This document shows positions 1-5,025 of a DNA stretch of 5,025 nt, piece by piece. Under the pieces are notes generated by a model that searched no databases, was not told the DNA's origin, and saw only the letters and a list, made by a program, of their open reading frames with translations. The stretch lies in contig JAOPWF010000448.1 in the NCBI GenBank assembly GCA_025965815.1, forward strand, positions 1 to 5,025, written 5' to 3'. Source of the stretch: Mycobacterium sp. (lineage in GTDB: Bacteria; Actinomycetota; Actinomycetes; Mycobacteriales; Mycobacteriaceae). Each line of letters starts with the position of its first letter. Within the stretch, counting starts at the first letter, position 1. The position numbers were made by a program, and so were the translations under genes.

Positions 1-162
1 AGTGCGTCAGCGAACTGTGTCACTCCCAGCGGCTGAGCTGCGTTACTCCGGCAGCGCAAAACTCACCACACTCAGCTGATCTGCCAGGCCCAAGACCGCA
101 ACTGAATCGCGGGCGCCGCAGCCGGCCGGTGATCGGCAGCGGACCACGGTACGGTCGTCGGC
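1..162. other. Upstream region without a supported gene
   Basis: This stretch precedes uppP. The + frame beginning at base 2 is open to a TGA at 77-79 (25 codons) and could be the tail of an upstream gene, but I do not recognise the peptide and it may be chance. Reverse-strand open frames entering this stretch are mirrors of uppP codons and end at stops at 43 and 72. A short palindrome TCAGCTGA lies at 72-79. The last 15 bases hold the likely uppP promoter. I see nothing else. Confidence 0.5.
150..155 (+). promoter_or_regulatory. Putative -10 element for uppP (TACGGT)
   Basis: TACGGT fits the mycobacterial TANNNT -10 consensus and lies 7 nt before the GTG at 163. If transcription starts at G163, the mRNA would begin directly with a GTG codon (leaderless) or give a 15-nt leader for the ATG at 178. 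No convincing -35 box is seen at the usual spacing (CGGTGA at 127-132). No Shine-Dalgarno sequence precedes either start codon, which agrees with leaderless initiation. Confidence 0.4.
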
Positions 163-177
163 GTGGATGTGGCAGCC

Positions 178-1011
178 ATGACGTGGTGGCAGGTAATCGT
201 GCTGGCGATCGTGCAGGGCTTGACCGAGTTCCTGCCGATCTCGTCCAGCGGGCACCTCGCGATCGTGTCCCGGGTGTTCTTCGCCGACGACGCGGGTGCC
301 TCGTTCACCGCGGTGACACAACTCGGCACCGAATTCGCGGTGCTCATCTACTTCGCGCGGGATATCGGCCGCATCATCACGGCGTGGTTCCGTGGCCTGT
401 TCAGCAAGGTCCACCGCGACAACGTGGACTATCGGATGGGCTGGTACGTCATCATCGGCACCATCCCGATCTGTGTGCTTGGGCTGTTGTTCAAGGACGA
501 GATCCGCTCCGGTGCGCGCAACCTGTGGCTCATAGCGACCGCCCTGGTGCTATTCTCAGCGGTCATCGCCGCCGCCGAGCACTTCGGCCGCCAGACCCGC
601 CACGTCGAGCAACTGACCTGGAAGGACAGCGTCATCGTCGGCCTCGCCCAGTGCCTGGCGCTGGTGCCGGGGGTGTCGCGCTCGGGCGCCACCATCAGCG
701 CCGGACTGTTCCTCGGCCTGGACCGGGAACTGGCCGCGCGTTTCGGATTCCTGCTGGCCATCCCTGCGGTGCTCGCATCCGGGCTGTTTTCACTGCCCGA
801 CGCCTTCCACCCGGTCAGTGAGGGCATGAGCGCCAGCGGCGCCCAGCTCTTGGTGGCCACCCTCATCGCGTTCGTGGTGGGTTTCGCGGCGGTGGCCTGG
901 TTCCTGCGGTTCCTGGTCCGGCACAGCATGTACTGGTTCGTCGCCTACCGCGTGGTCGTCGGTGGCGTGGTGCTGATCCTGCTCGCGACCGGAGTGGTGA
1001 CGGCGACGTGA
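178..1011 (+). CDS. uppP: Undecaprenyl-diphosphate phosphatase (UppP/BacA family)
   Basis: This integral membrane enzyme dephosphorylates undecaprenyl (in mycobacteria, decaprenyl-type) diphosphate to the monophosphate, recycling the lipid carrier for peptidoglycan and arabinogalactan assembly. Loss or excess of the family alters bacitracin sensitivity. From ATG 178 the protein has 277 residues, the usual family size. The first signature, [15 protein letters not shown], is at residues 13-27; it holds the (E/Q)xxxE pair Q13/E17 and H26. The second signature, PGVSRSG, is at 164-170 with the catalytic Arg at 168. Several hydrophobic segments cover the rest, for example around 52-60, 88-105, 117-133, 190-205, 224-247 and 253-275. 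The start is ambiguous: an in-frame GTG at 163 adds five residues and sits 7 nt after a -10-like TACGGT, whereas ATG 178 gives the N-terminus MTWWQ, matching the family start I recall. The stop overlaps the next gene by 4 bp. The identity is very secure; only the start is in doubt. Confidence 0.95.
   Translation: MTWWQVIVLAIVQGLTEFLPISSSGHLAIVSRVFFADDAGASFTAVTQLGTEFAVLIYFARDIGRIITAWFRGLFSKVHRDNVDYRMGWYVIIGTIPICVLGLLFKDEIRSGARNLWLIATALVLFSAVIAAAEHFGRQTRHVEQLTWKDSVIVGLAQCLALVPGVSRSGATISAGLFLGLDRELAARFGFLLAIPAVLASGLFSLPDAFHPVSEGMSASGAQLLVATLIAFVVGFAAVAWFLRFLVRHSMYWFVAYRVVVGGVVLILLATGVVTAT
996..1000 (+). promoter_or_regulatory. Ribosome binding site for the histidine phosphatase gene
   Basis: GGTGA ends 7 nt before the GTG at 1008 and matches the 3' part of the anti-Shine-Dalgarno complement. 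It lies inside the last codons of uppP. With the 4-bp GTGA overlap, it supports the GTG start and translational coupling. Confidence 0.45.
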
Positions 1012-1715
1012 CGGTCATCCTGCTGCGGCACGGCCGCTCGACGTCGAACACGACCAACACGCTGGCCGGCCGTTCGGAGGGCGTCGAGCTCGACGACAAG
1101 GGCCGCGAGCAGGCGCAGGCCCTGGTGGAGCGGATCGGGTCGCTGCCGATCCGCGCGGTGGTGCGCTCACCGCTGCTGCGCTGCCGGCTCACGGTGGAAC
1201 CGCTGGCCGCAGCGCTCGGTCTGGAGCCCATCGTCGACGAACGGCTCTCCGAGGTGGACTACGGCCAGTGGACCGGCCGCAAGATCGGCGACCTGGTCTC
1301 CGAACCGCTGTGGGCCGTTGTCCAGCAGCAGCCCAGCGCGGCGGTCTTTCCGGACGGCGAAGGGCTGGCCCAGGTCCAGGCCCGCGCGGTGTCGGCGGTG
1401 CGCGAGCACGACCGCCGGCTGGCCGAGGAGAACGAGGGCGACACGCTGTGGGTCGCCTGCAGCCATGGTGACGTCATCAAGGCTGTCATCGCCGACGCGC
1501 TGGGCGCCCACTTGGACAGCTTCCAGCGCATTTCCGCCGACCCGGCGTCGATGAGTGTCATCCGCTACACCCCGCTGCGGCCCTTTGTGGTGCACGTCAA
1601 TCACACCGGCGCGCAGCTGGCCGCGGGTCTGATGCCCAAGCCGCCCGACCCCGACGGTGCCCAGGCGCAGGACCTGCCGTCCGATGACGCGGTGGTGGGC
1701 GGCTCGACCGACTGA
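1008..1715 (+). CDS. Histidine phosphatase family protein (phosphoglycerate-mutase-like, MSMEG_4193/Rv2135c type)
   Basis: This 235-residue protein belongs to branch 1 of the histidine phosphatase superfamily, which transfers phosphate through a phospho-histidine. The nucleophile motif is LLRHGRS, with R7-H8-G9 at the extreme N-terminus. R58 in SPLLR is the expected phosphate-pocket Arg. E82 in [10 protein letters not shown] is the likely acid/base residue, and the second His is H153 in CSHGD. All key residues are present, so an active enzyme is expected. The substrate cannot be read from sequence: the family includes mutases, acid phosphatases and sugar-phosphate phosphatases, and 'phosphomutase' labels on this subfamily are only homology-based. 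The last 30 or so residues (about 205-235) are rich in Pro, Asp and Ala and are probably disordered. It starts with GTG 1008, overlapping the uppP stop as GTGA, so it is almost surely co-transcribed and coupled with uppP. No signal peptide is seen, so a cytosolic location is likely. Confidence 0.9.
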   Translation: MTVILLRHGRSTSNTTNTLAGRSEGVELDDKGREQAQALVERIGSLPIRAVVRSPLLRCRLTVEPLAAALGLEPIVDERLSEVDYGQWTGRKIGDLVSEPLWAVVQQQPSAAVFPDGEGLAQVQARAVSAVREHDRRLAEENEGDTLWVACSHGDVIKAVIADALGAHLDSFQRISADPASMSVIRYTPLRPFVVHVNHTGAQLAAGLMPKPPDPDGAQAQDLPSDDAVVGGSTD

Positions 1716-1764
1716 ACACCGTGCGCCGTTGGAATTACAGCTCAGGTGCTTATGCCGGTATTTT

Positions 1765-1769
1765 GGAGG
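1765..1769 (+). promoter_or_regulatory. Strong Shine-Dalgarno of the DUF3090 gene
   Basis: GGAGG lies 4 nt before ATG 1774 and is the clearest ribosome binding site in the window. It decides the start: an upstream in-frame ATG at 1657 would sit inside the preceding gene and add 39 unrelated residues. The 58-bp gap before this gene is locally AT-rich (TATTTT at 1759-1764, TATGCC at 1751-1756 with TTGGAA 16 nt upstream), so an internal promoter is possible but unproven. Confidence 0.75.
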
Positions 1770-1773
1770 TGCC

Positions 1774-2361
1774 ATGTCCCGCGCAATCCACGTCTTCCGC
1801 ACACCCGACCGCTTCGTGGCCGGGACTGTTGGGCAGCCCGGCAACCGCACGTTCTACCTCCAGGCAGTGCACGACGCACGGGTGGTGTCGGTGGTTCTGG
1901 AGAAGCAGCAGGTCGCGGTGCTCGCCGAGCGAATCGCGGCACTGCTGCTGGAGATCAACCGGCGGTTCGGCACTCCCATCCCGCCCGAGGCCACCGATGT
2001 CGAGGATCTCAGCCCACTGATCACCCCGGTCGACGCCGAATTTCGGGTCGGCACCATGGGTTTGGGCTGGGACTCGGAAGCCCAGACCGTCGTGGTCGAG
2101 CTGTTGGCGGTATCGGAGACCGAGTTTGACGCGTCGGTGGTACTTGACGACGCCGAGGAGGGTCCCGACGCGGTGCGGGTCTTTCTGACGCCGGAATCGG
2201 CGCGCCAGTTCGCGACTCGGTCCAATCGCGTCATCTCGGCCGGCCGGCCGCCCTGCCCGTTGTGCGACGAGCCGCTGGATCCGGAGGGCCACATCTGCGT
2301 GCGCACCAACGGGTACCGACGGGGCGCCCTGGCCGAGTCCGACGATGACCCTGACACCTGA
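1774..2361 (+). CDS. DUF3090 (TIGR03847) conserved protein with C-terminal CxxC...HxC cluster
   Basis: This 195-residue protein belongs to a conserved actinobacterial family of unknown function (M. tuberculosis Rv2134c type, the same length as I recall). The N-terminal part (about 1-150) looks like a compact alpha/beta domain. It contains the conserved-looking stretches HVFRTPDRFVAGTVGQPG (6-23), FYLQAV (27-32), GTMGLGWDSE (93-102) and RVFLTPESARQF (135-146). Near the C-terminus, C161 and C164 (CPLC), H173 and C175 (GHIC) form a CxxC-x8-HxC arrangement typical of a small zinc-binding knuckle; metal binding is my inference. A short Asp/Glu-rich tail follows. The start at ATG 1774 is supported by the strong GGAGG. 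The 3' end overlaps the kinase-like gene by 17 bp in a different frame, so the two are probably translated together. No catalytic motif is recognised and no function should be assigned beyond the family name. Confidence 0.9.
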   Translation: MSRAIHVFRTPDRFVAGTVGQPGNRTFYLQAVHDARVVSVVLEKQQVAVLAERIAALLLEINRRFGTPIPPEATDVEDLSPLITPVDAEFRVGTMGLGWDSEAQTVVVELLAVSETEFDASVVLDDAEEGPDAVRVFLTPESARQFATRSNRVISAGRPPCPLCDEPLDPEGHICVRTNGYRRGALAESDDDPDT

Positions 2362-3208
2362 GGACGGGCGGCCTGATAGCGGCGATCCGGCCCCCGAAGC
2401 TGCCCGGCAAGCTCTGCGATGCGGTGAGTTGACGGTCCTTGGACGCATTCGTTCGGCGAGCAACGCCACTTTCCTGTGCGAGGCCAACCTGGGCGAATCG
2501 CAGGTGCACTGTGTGTACAAGCCCATCGCCGGTGAGCAGCCGCTCTGGGACTTCCCGGACGGCACGCTGGCCGGCCGTGAGCTTGGCGCCTACCTGGTGT
2601 CCGCCGCCCTGGACTGGAATATCGTGCCGCACACCATCATTCGCGATGGCCCGGCCGGCCTCGGCATGGTCCAGCTGTGGGTGGACCAGCCGGGCGACGC
2701 CGTGGACGCCGTGGACGACGACCCGGACGCCGGGCCCGACCTGGTCGACCTGTATCCCGCCGGGAAACTCCCACCGGGATACCTGCCGGTGCTGCGCGCC
2801 TACGACTACGCGGGCGACGAGGTCACACTGATCCATGCCGACGATTCGCGGTTGCGCCGGATGGCGGTGTTCGACGTGCTGATCAACAACGCCGACCGCA
2901 AGGGTGGACACATCCTGTCGGGTGTGGACGGGCGGGTCTACGGCGTGGACCACGGGGTGAGCCTGCACGTCGAGGACAAGCTGCGCACCGTGCTGTGGGG
3001 CTGGGCCGGTAAGCCCGTCGACGATGAGACATTGGACACTGTCGCCAGGCTCGGCGACGACCTGCGGGGCGGCCTGGGTGCCGCGCTGGCGGGCCACATC
3101 ACCCCACGCGAGATCGGGGCGCTGCGCAGGCGAGCGGGTGCGCTGCTGGACAACCCGGTGATGCCGAGTCCGGACCGGCGCAGGCCGGTCCCGTGGCCGG
3201 CCTTCTAG
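2345..3208 (+). CDS. SCO1664-family protein with PI3/4-kinase/HipA-like catalytic core
   Basis: This 287-residue actinobacterial protein (Rv2133c type, TIGR03843) has unknown physiological function. Several elements read as an atypical kinase fold: a possible ATP-binding Lys K59 in CVYKP, a Glu E79 in AGRELGAYL that could pair with it, and a hinge-like MVQLWV at 108-113. The catalytic-loop segment FDVLINNADRKGGHIL (176-191) has D184-R185, followed by VDHG (201-204), where D202 occupies the place of the DFG aspartate. In the PI3/PI4-kinase and HipA families the loop carries DRH..N; here a His (H189) replaces the usual metal-binding Asn. Phosphotransfer is therefore inferred, and the target could be a lipid, a protein or a small molecule. 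An acidic linker (118-136) contains a 9-bp tandem duplication. ATG 2345 overlaps DUF3090 by 17 bp, lacks a clear Shine-Dalgarno sequence and is probably translated by coupling; no other in-frame start fits. Linkage to mshC is known for this family. Confidence 0.85.
   Translation: MTLTPEDGRPDSGDPAPEAARQALRCGELTVLGRIRSASNATFLCEANLGESQVHCVYKPIAGEQPLWDFPDGTLAGRELGAYLVSAALDWNIVPHTIIRDGPAGLGMVQLWVDQPGDAVDAVDDDPDAGPDLVDLYPAGKLPPGYLPVLRAYDYAGDEVTLIHADDSRLRRMAVFDVLINNADRKGGHILSGVDGRVYGVDHGVSLHVEDKLRTVLWGWAGKPVDDETLDTVARLGDDLRGGLGAALAGHITPREIGALRRRAGALLDNPVMPSPDRRRPVPWPAF
2696..2713 (+). repeat. Perfect 9-bp tandem duplication inside the kinase-like gene
   Basis: GACGCCGTG occurs twice in direct succession, encoding Asp-Ala-Val twice (residues 118-123), and is followed by more GAC codons in an acidic linker between the hinge-like and catalytic-loop segments. 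The repeat keeps the frame. It looks like a replication-slippage product in a surface loop and may vary between species. Confidence 0.7.
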
Positions 3209-3250
3209 GCGGCCCGGGCGCCCGAATCGGTCTCATCCGTTGACTTCGGC

Positions 3251-3256
3251 AATACT
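3251..3256 (+). promoter_or_regulatory. Putative -10 element for cysQ (AATACT)
   Basis: AATACT differs from TATACT only at its first base and keeps the most conserved A2 and T6. It lies exactly 6 nt before the GTG start at 3263, so an mRNA starting at G3263 would be leaderless. No Shine-Dalgarno sequence is visible upstream of the GTG. A TTGACT at 3240-3245 is only 5 nt upstream, too close to serve as its -35 box. Confidence 0.4.
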
Positions 3257-3262
3257 GAGATA

Positions 3263-4036
3263 GTGAGCCTGACCGACGCGGCACTGGCCGCCGAACTGGC
3301 GCACGACGCCGGCGAGTTGCTGCTGACGGTGCGCGACGAGGTCGGTTTCTACGATCCCTACGATCTCGGTGACGCCGGTGACAAGCGGGCGAACGTGCTG
3401 ATCCTGGACCGCCTCAAGGTGGAGCGGCCTGACGACGCCGTGCTCAGCGAGGAGGCCGTCGACGACCTCGCCCGGCTGCGGTCTGGCCGGGTGTGGATCG
3501 TCGACCCGCTCGACGGGACCCGCGAATTCTCGTCGCCGGGGCGCGACGACTGGGCGGTGCACGTCGCGTTGTGGCAGCGCTCCCATCCGGAGCAACCGGG
3601 TCCCGACGGCGGGATCACCGACGCGGCGGTCTCGCTTCCGGCGCGCCGCGAGGTCTACCGCAGCGACACCGTCAAGGCCCCGCCGCCGAAGCGCCCTGGC
3701 CCGATCAGGATCACCGCCAGTTCCAGCCGCCCGCCCGCGGTGCTGTGGCGGTTGCGCGACCGGCTCGACATCGAGACCGTCCGGATCGGCTCCGCGGGTG
3801 CCAAGGCGATGGCCGTGGTGCGCGGCGACGTCGACGCCTACGTGCATGCCGGTGGCCAGTGGGAGTGGGACTCCGCCGCACCGGCCGGCGTGGTGCAGGC
3901 CGCCGGTCTGCACGCCACCCGACTCGACGGCTCCCCGCTGCGCTACAACCGGCGCGACCCGTATCTGCCCGACCTGCTGATGTGCCGCCCCGAGCTGGCC
4001 GACGTGCTGCTCGGCGCGATCCGCGGCACCGGCTGA
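3263..4036 (+). CDS. cysQ: 3'-phosphoadenosine-5'-phosphate phosphatase CysQ (inositol monophosphatase superfamily)
   Basis: This is a Mg-dependent, lithium-sensitive-type phosphatase. It hydrolyses 3'-phosphoadenosine 5'-phosphate to AMP, keeping sulfate assimilation and sulfotransferase reactions running. The mycobacterial enzyme has also been reported to act on inositol phosphate and fructose-1,6-bisphosphate. The 257-residue protein shows the metal-site motifs in order: E63-E64 in LSEEA, then DPLDGTREF at 81-89 with D81, D84, G85 and T86. These are followed by [18 protein letters not shown] (176-193) and [11 protein letters not shown] (200-210) with D203 as the third-site aspartate. All expected catalytic residues are present. 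A Pro/Lys-rich stretch (140-147) is a probable loop. Start GTG 3263 gives a normal N-terminal helix and follows a -10-like hexamer by 6 nt; the M. tuberculosis protein, as I recall it, is about ten residues longer at the N-terminus. It is separated by 54 bp from the kinase-like gene and 119 bp from mshC. Cytosolic. Confidence 0.92.
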   Translation: MSLTDAALAAELAHDAGELLLTVRDEVGFYDPYDLGDAGDKRANVLILDRLKVERPDDAVLSEEAVDDLARLRSGRVWIVDPLDGTREFSSPGRDDWAVHVALWQRSHPEQPGPDGGITDAAVSLPARREVYRSDTVKAPPPKRPGPIRITASSSRPPAVLWRLRDRLDIETVRIGSAGAKAMAVVRGDVDAYVHAGGQWEWDSAAPAGVVQAAGLHATRLDGSPLRYNRRDPYLPDLLMCRPELADVLLGAIRGTG

Positions 4037-4048
4037 GTCGGCTTCGGG

Positions 4049-4058
4049 CCGGTACCGG
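4049..4058. repeat. Perfect 10-bp palindrome CCGGTACCGG
   Basis: This uninterrupted inverted repeat starts 13 nt after the cysQ stop. It has no loop and no U-run after it, so it is a poor intrinsic terminator. It could be a protein-binding half-site pair or simply chance in GC-rich DNA. Confidence 0.3.
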
Positions 4059-4075
4059 GGAATGGATTGGGCGCC

Positions 4076-4096
4076 GTCGTTGTACCTCACAACGGC
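4076..4096 (+). terminator. Hairpin between cysQ and mshC, possible U-less terminator
   Basis: Bases 4076-4083 can pair with 4089-4096, giving an 8-bp stem with one G-U wobble and a 5-nt loop (ACCTC). No T-run follows, but mycobacterial terminators often lack one. Its place 40 nt beyond the cysQ stop and 60 nt before the predicted mshC transcription start suits termination of the upstream transcript or a processing site. Confidence 0.3.
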
Positions 4097-4120
4097 ACGC
4101 AGCCACGCCGCACCATCCGG

Positions 4121-4130
4121 AGGGCGCCCT
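4121..4130. promoter_or_regulatory. Perfect palindrome AGGGCGCCCT at the mshC -35 position
   Basis: This 10-bp perfect inverted repeat covers about -35 to -26 relative to a predicted transcription start at 4156, where no recognisable -35 box exists. The position is what would be expected for an activator or repressor site, but no known regulator motif is recognised. Confidence 0.25.
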
Positions 4131-4142
4131 GACGCAACACCC

Positions 4143-4148
4143 TAGAGT
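4143..4148 (+). promoter_or_regulatory. -10 element for mshC (TAGAGT), leaderless start
   Basis: TAGAGT matches TANNNT and lies 7 nt before the ATG at 4156, the standard spacing between a mycobacterial -10 and its transcription start. No Shine-Dalgarno sequence is present in the preceding bases. The mshC mRNA therefore probably begins at the A of its start codon. This is the most convincing of the three leaderless-type starts in the window. Confidence 0.55.
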
Positions 4149-4155
4149 CGACGTT

Positions 4156-5025
4156 ATGCAATCGTGGTCGGCGCCGAATGTCCCGGCGTTGCCGGGACAC
4201 GGCCCCCAGCTGCGCCTCTACGACAGCGCCGACCGGCAGGTCCGTCCGGTGTCTCCTGGCGAAATCGCGACGATGTACGTCTGCGGCATCACACCGTATG
4301 ACGCCACCCACCTCGGGCACGCGGCCACCTACCTGGCGTTCGACCTGATCCACCGGAGCTGGCTGGACGCCGGCCACCGGGTGCACTACGTGCAGAACAT
4401 CACCGACGTCGACGACCCGCTGTTCGAGCGGGCCAACCGCGACGGGATCGACTGGCGCGAACTGGGCACGCGCGAGGTGAACCTGTTCCGCGAGGACATG
4501 GCCGCGCTGCGGGTGCTGCCGCCGCACGACTACGTCGCCGCGACCGAGGCCATTGCCGAGGTAGTGGAACTGGTCGAGAAAATGCTGGCGTCCGGGGCGG
4601 CGTACGTCGTCGACGACGCCGAATACCCCGATGTCTACTTCCACGCGGACGCCACCGCCCAGTTCGGCTACGAGTCGGGCTATGACCGCGACACCATGCT
4701 GCGGCTGTTCACCGAGCGAGGCGGCGATCCCGACCGGACCGGGAAAAGCGACGAGCTCGACGCGCTGATGTGGCGCGCAGCGCGGCCGGGTGAGCCCAGC
4801 TGGCCCTCACCGTTCGGCCCGGGCAGGCCCGGCTGGCACGTCGAGTGTTCGGCGATCGCGCTCACCAGGATCGGCACCGATCTGGACGTCCAGGGTGGCG
4901 GCAGCGATCTGATCTTCCCGCATCACGAGTTCTCCGCCGCGCACGCCGAATCCGTCACGGGGGAGCGGCGATTCGCCCGCCACTACGTGCACGCGGGCAT
5001 GATCGGCTGGGACGGCCACAAGATG
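4156..5025 (+). CDS. mshC: L-cysteine:1D-myo-inositol 2-amino-2-deoxy-alpha-D-glucopyranoside ligase MshC (3' truncated by window)
   Basis: MshC activates cysteine with ATP and joins it to GlcN-Ins, the ATP-dependent ligation step of mycothiol synthesis; mycothiol is the main low-molecular-weight thiol of actinobacteria. It is a paralogue of cysteinyl-tRNA synthetase. The 290 residues present include the MshC-typical N-terminus MQSW and the HIGH-type motif HLGH at 52-55. The zinc ligands C43 ([15 protein letters not shown]), C231 (WHVEC) and H256 (FPHHEF) fall at the positions known for the M. smegmatis enzyme. [13 protein letters not shown] (81-93) and [12 protein letters not shown] (247-258) are also present. 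The family has about 412-414 residues, so roughly 120 lie beyond the window. The sequence stops after GHKM, inside the KMSKS loop (K289, M290). The region [10 protein letters not shown] (153-162) is two residues shorter than the M. tuberculosis form as I recall it, and like M. smegmatis. The MshC-specific start and the mycobacterial context separate it from cysS. The truncation is a window edge, not a pseudogene. Confidence 0.95.
   Translation, partial: MQSWSAPNVPALPGHGPQLRLYDSADRQVRPVSPGEIATMYVCGITPYDATHLGHAATYLAFDLIHRSWLDAGHRVHYVQNITDVDDPLFERANRDGIDWRELGTREVNLFREDMAALRVLPPHDYVAATEAIAEVVELVEKMLASGAAYVVDDAEYPDVYFHADATAQFGYESGYDRDTMLRLFTERGGDPDRTGKSDELDALMWRAARPGEPSWPSPFGPGRPGWHVECSAIALTRIGTDLDVQGGGSDLIFPHHEFSAAHAESVTGERRFARHYVHAGMIGWDGHKM

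Noticed and set aside
129..821. Forward open frame of 230 codons overlapping uppP
   Set aside because: It is the alternative frame of uppP, Arg/Pro/Gly-rich without membrane segments or motifs.
1657..1773. N-terminal extension of the DUF3090 gene from ATG 1657
   Set aside because: It would overlap the histidine phosphatase gene by 59 bp and add 39 Arg-rich residues. ATG 1774 has a strong GGAGG and gives the family's usual length.
1167..1850. Long reverse-strand open frame (227 codons)
   Set aside because: It is antisense to the histidine phosphatase gene, which has all its catalytic motifs. The reverse frame shows no recognisable motif and is the usual GC-rich mirror frame.
1750..2565. Reverse-strand open frame of 271 codons
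   Set aside because: It spans the antisense of two well-supported genes (DUF3090 and the kinase-like gene), has low-complexity Arg/Gly/His composition and no family resemblance.
2231..3097. Reverse-strand open frame of 288 codons
   Set aside because: It is antisense to the kinase-like gene, whose sense translation has clear conserved motifs.
3182..3203. Hairpin at the end of the kinase-like gene (7-bp stem AGGCCGG/CCGGCCT, 8-nt loop)
   Set aside because: It lies inside the coding sequence before the TAG and lacks a T-run. GC-rich codons readily form such stems, so I do not call it a terminator.
3209..3262. Possible small gene between the kinase-like gene and cysQ (M. tuberculosis has Rv2132 in this interval)
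   Set aside because: Only 54 bp separate the two genes here and no open frame of meaningful size exists, so no equivalent is present.
3233..4090. Reverse-strand open frame of 285 codons
   Set aside because: It is an exact shadow of cysQ, which is unmistakable on the + strand.
1..5025. Defence island, mobile element, CRISPR array or new biosynthetic cluster
   Set aside because: There are no spaced direct repeats, transposase or integrase motifs, or compositional shifts. The genes match a conserved mycobacterial chromosomal locus.

Overview
The window is high-GC DNA with the gene order and protein sequences of a mycobacterium. The proteins resemble M. tuberculosis Rv2136c-Rv2133c, Rv2131c and Rv2130c as I remember them, and MshC looks closer to the fast-growing (M. 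smegmatis-like) type. The identifications come from recognising protein motifs and synteny, not from a database search. All six genes are on the + strand and almost nothing is left over, so this is a compact, conserved chromosomal housekeeping locus. I see no mobile element, phage, CRISPR, tRNA or rRNA.

Layout: 1-162 is a non-coding or undetermined leader. About 178-1011 is uppP, the membrane undecaprenyl-diphosphate phosphatase. 1008-1715 is a histidine-phosphatase (phosphoglycerate-mutase-like) protein that overlaps uppP by 4 bp. After a 58-bp gap, 1774-2361 is a DUF3090/TIGR03847 protein with a C-terminal Cys/His cluster. 2345-3208 overlaps it by 17 bp and encodes an SCO1664-family protein with a PI3/4-kinase/HipA-like catalytic core. 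After a 54-bp gap, 3263-4036 is cysQ (3'-phosphoadenosine-5'-phosphate phosphatase, inositol-monophosphatase fold). After a 119-bp gap, mshC (Cys:GlcN-Ins ligase of mycothiol synthesis) starts at 4156 and runs off the window inside its KMSKS motif.

How the genes fit together: uppP recycles the lipid carrier for cell-wall synthesis. cysQ (sulfur assimilation, PAP removal) and mshC (incorporation of cysteine into mycothiol) are linked by sulfur and thiol metabolism. Between these lie three conserved actinobacterial proteins of unknown physiological role: a phosphatase-fold protein, a possible zinc-binding protein and a kinase-fold protein. They look translationally coupled in part and are the most interesting content here. 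Three gene starts (uppP, cysQ, mshC) lack a Shine-Dalgarno sequence and instead have a -10-like hexamer 6-7 nt upstream of a GTG or ATG, the mycobacterial leaderless-transcript pattern. This suggests at least three transcription starts within the co-directional cluster.
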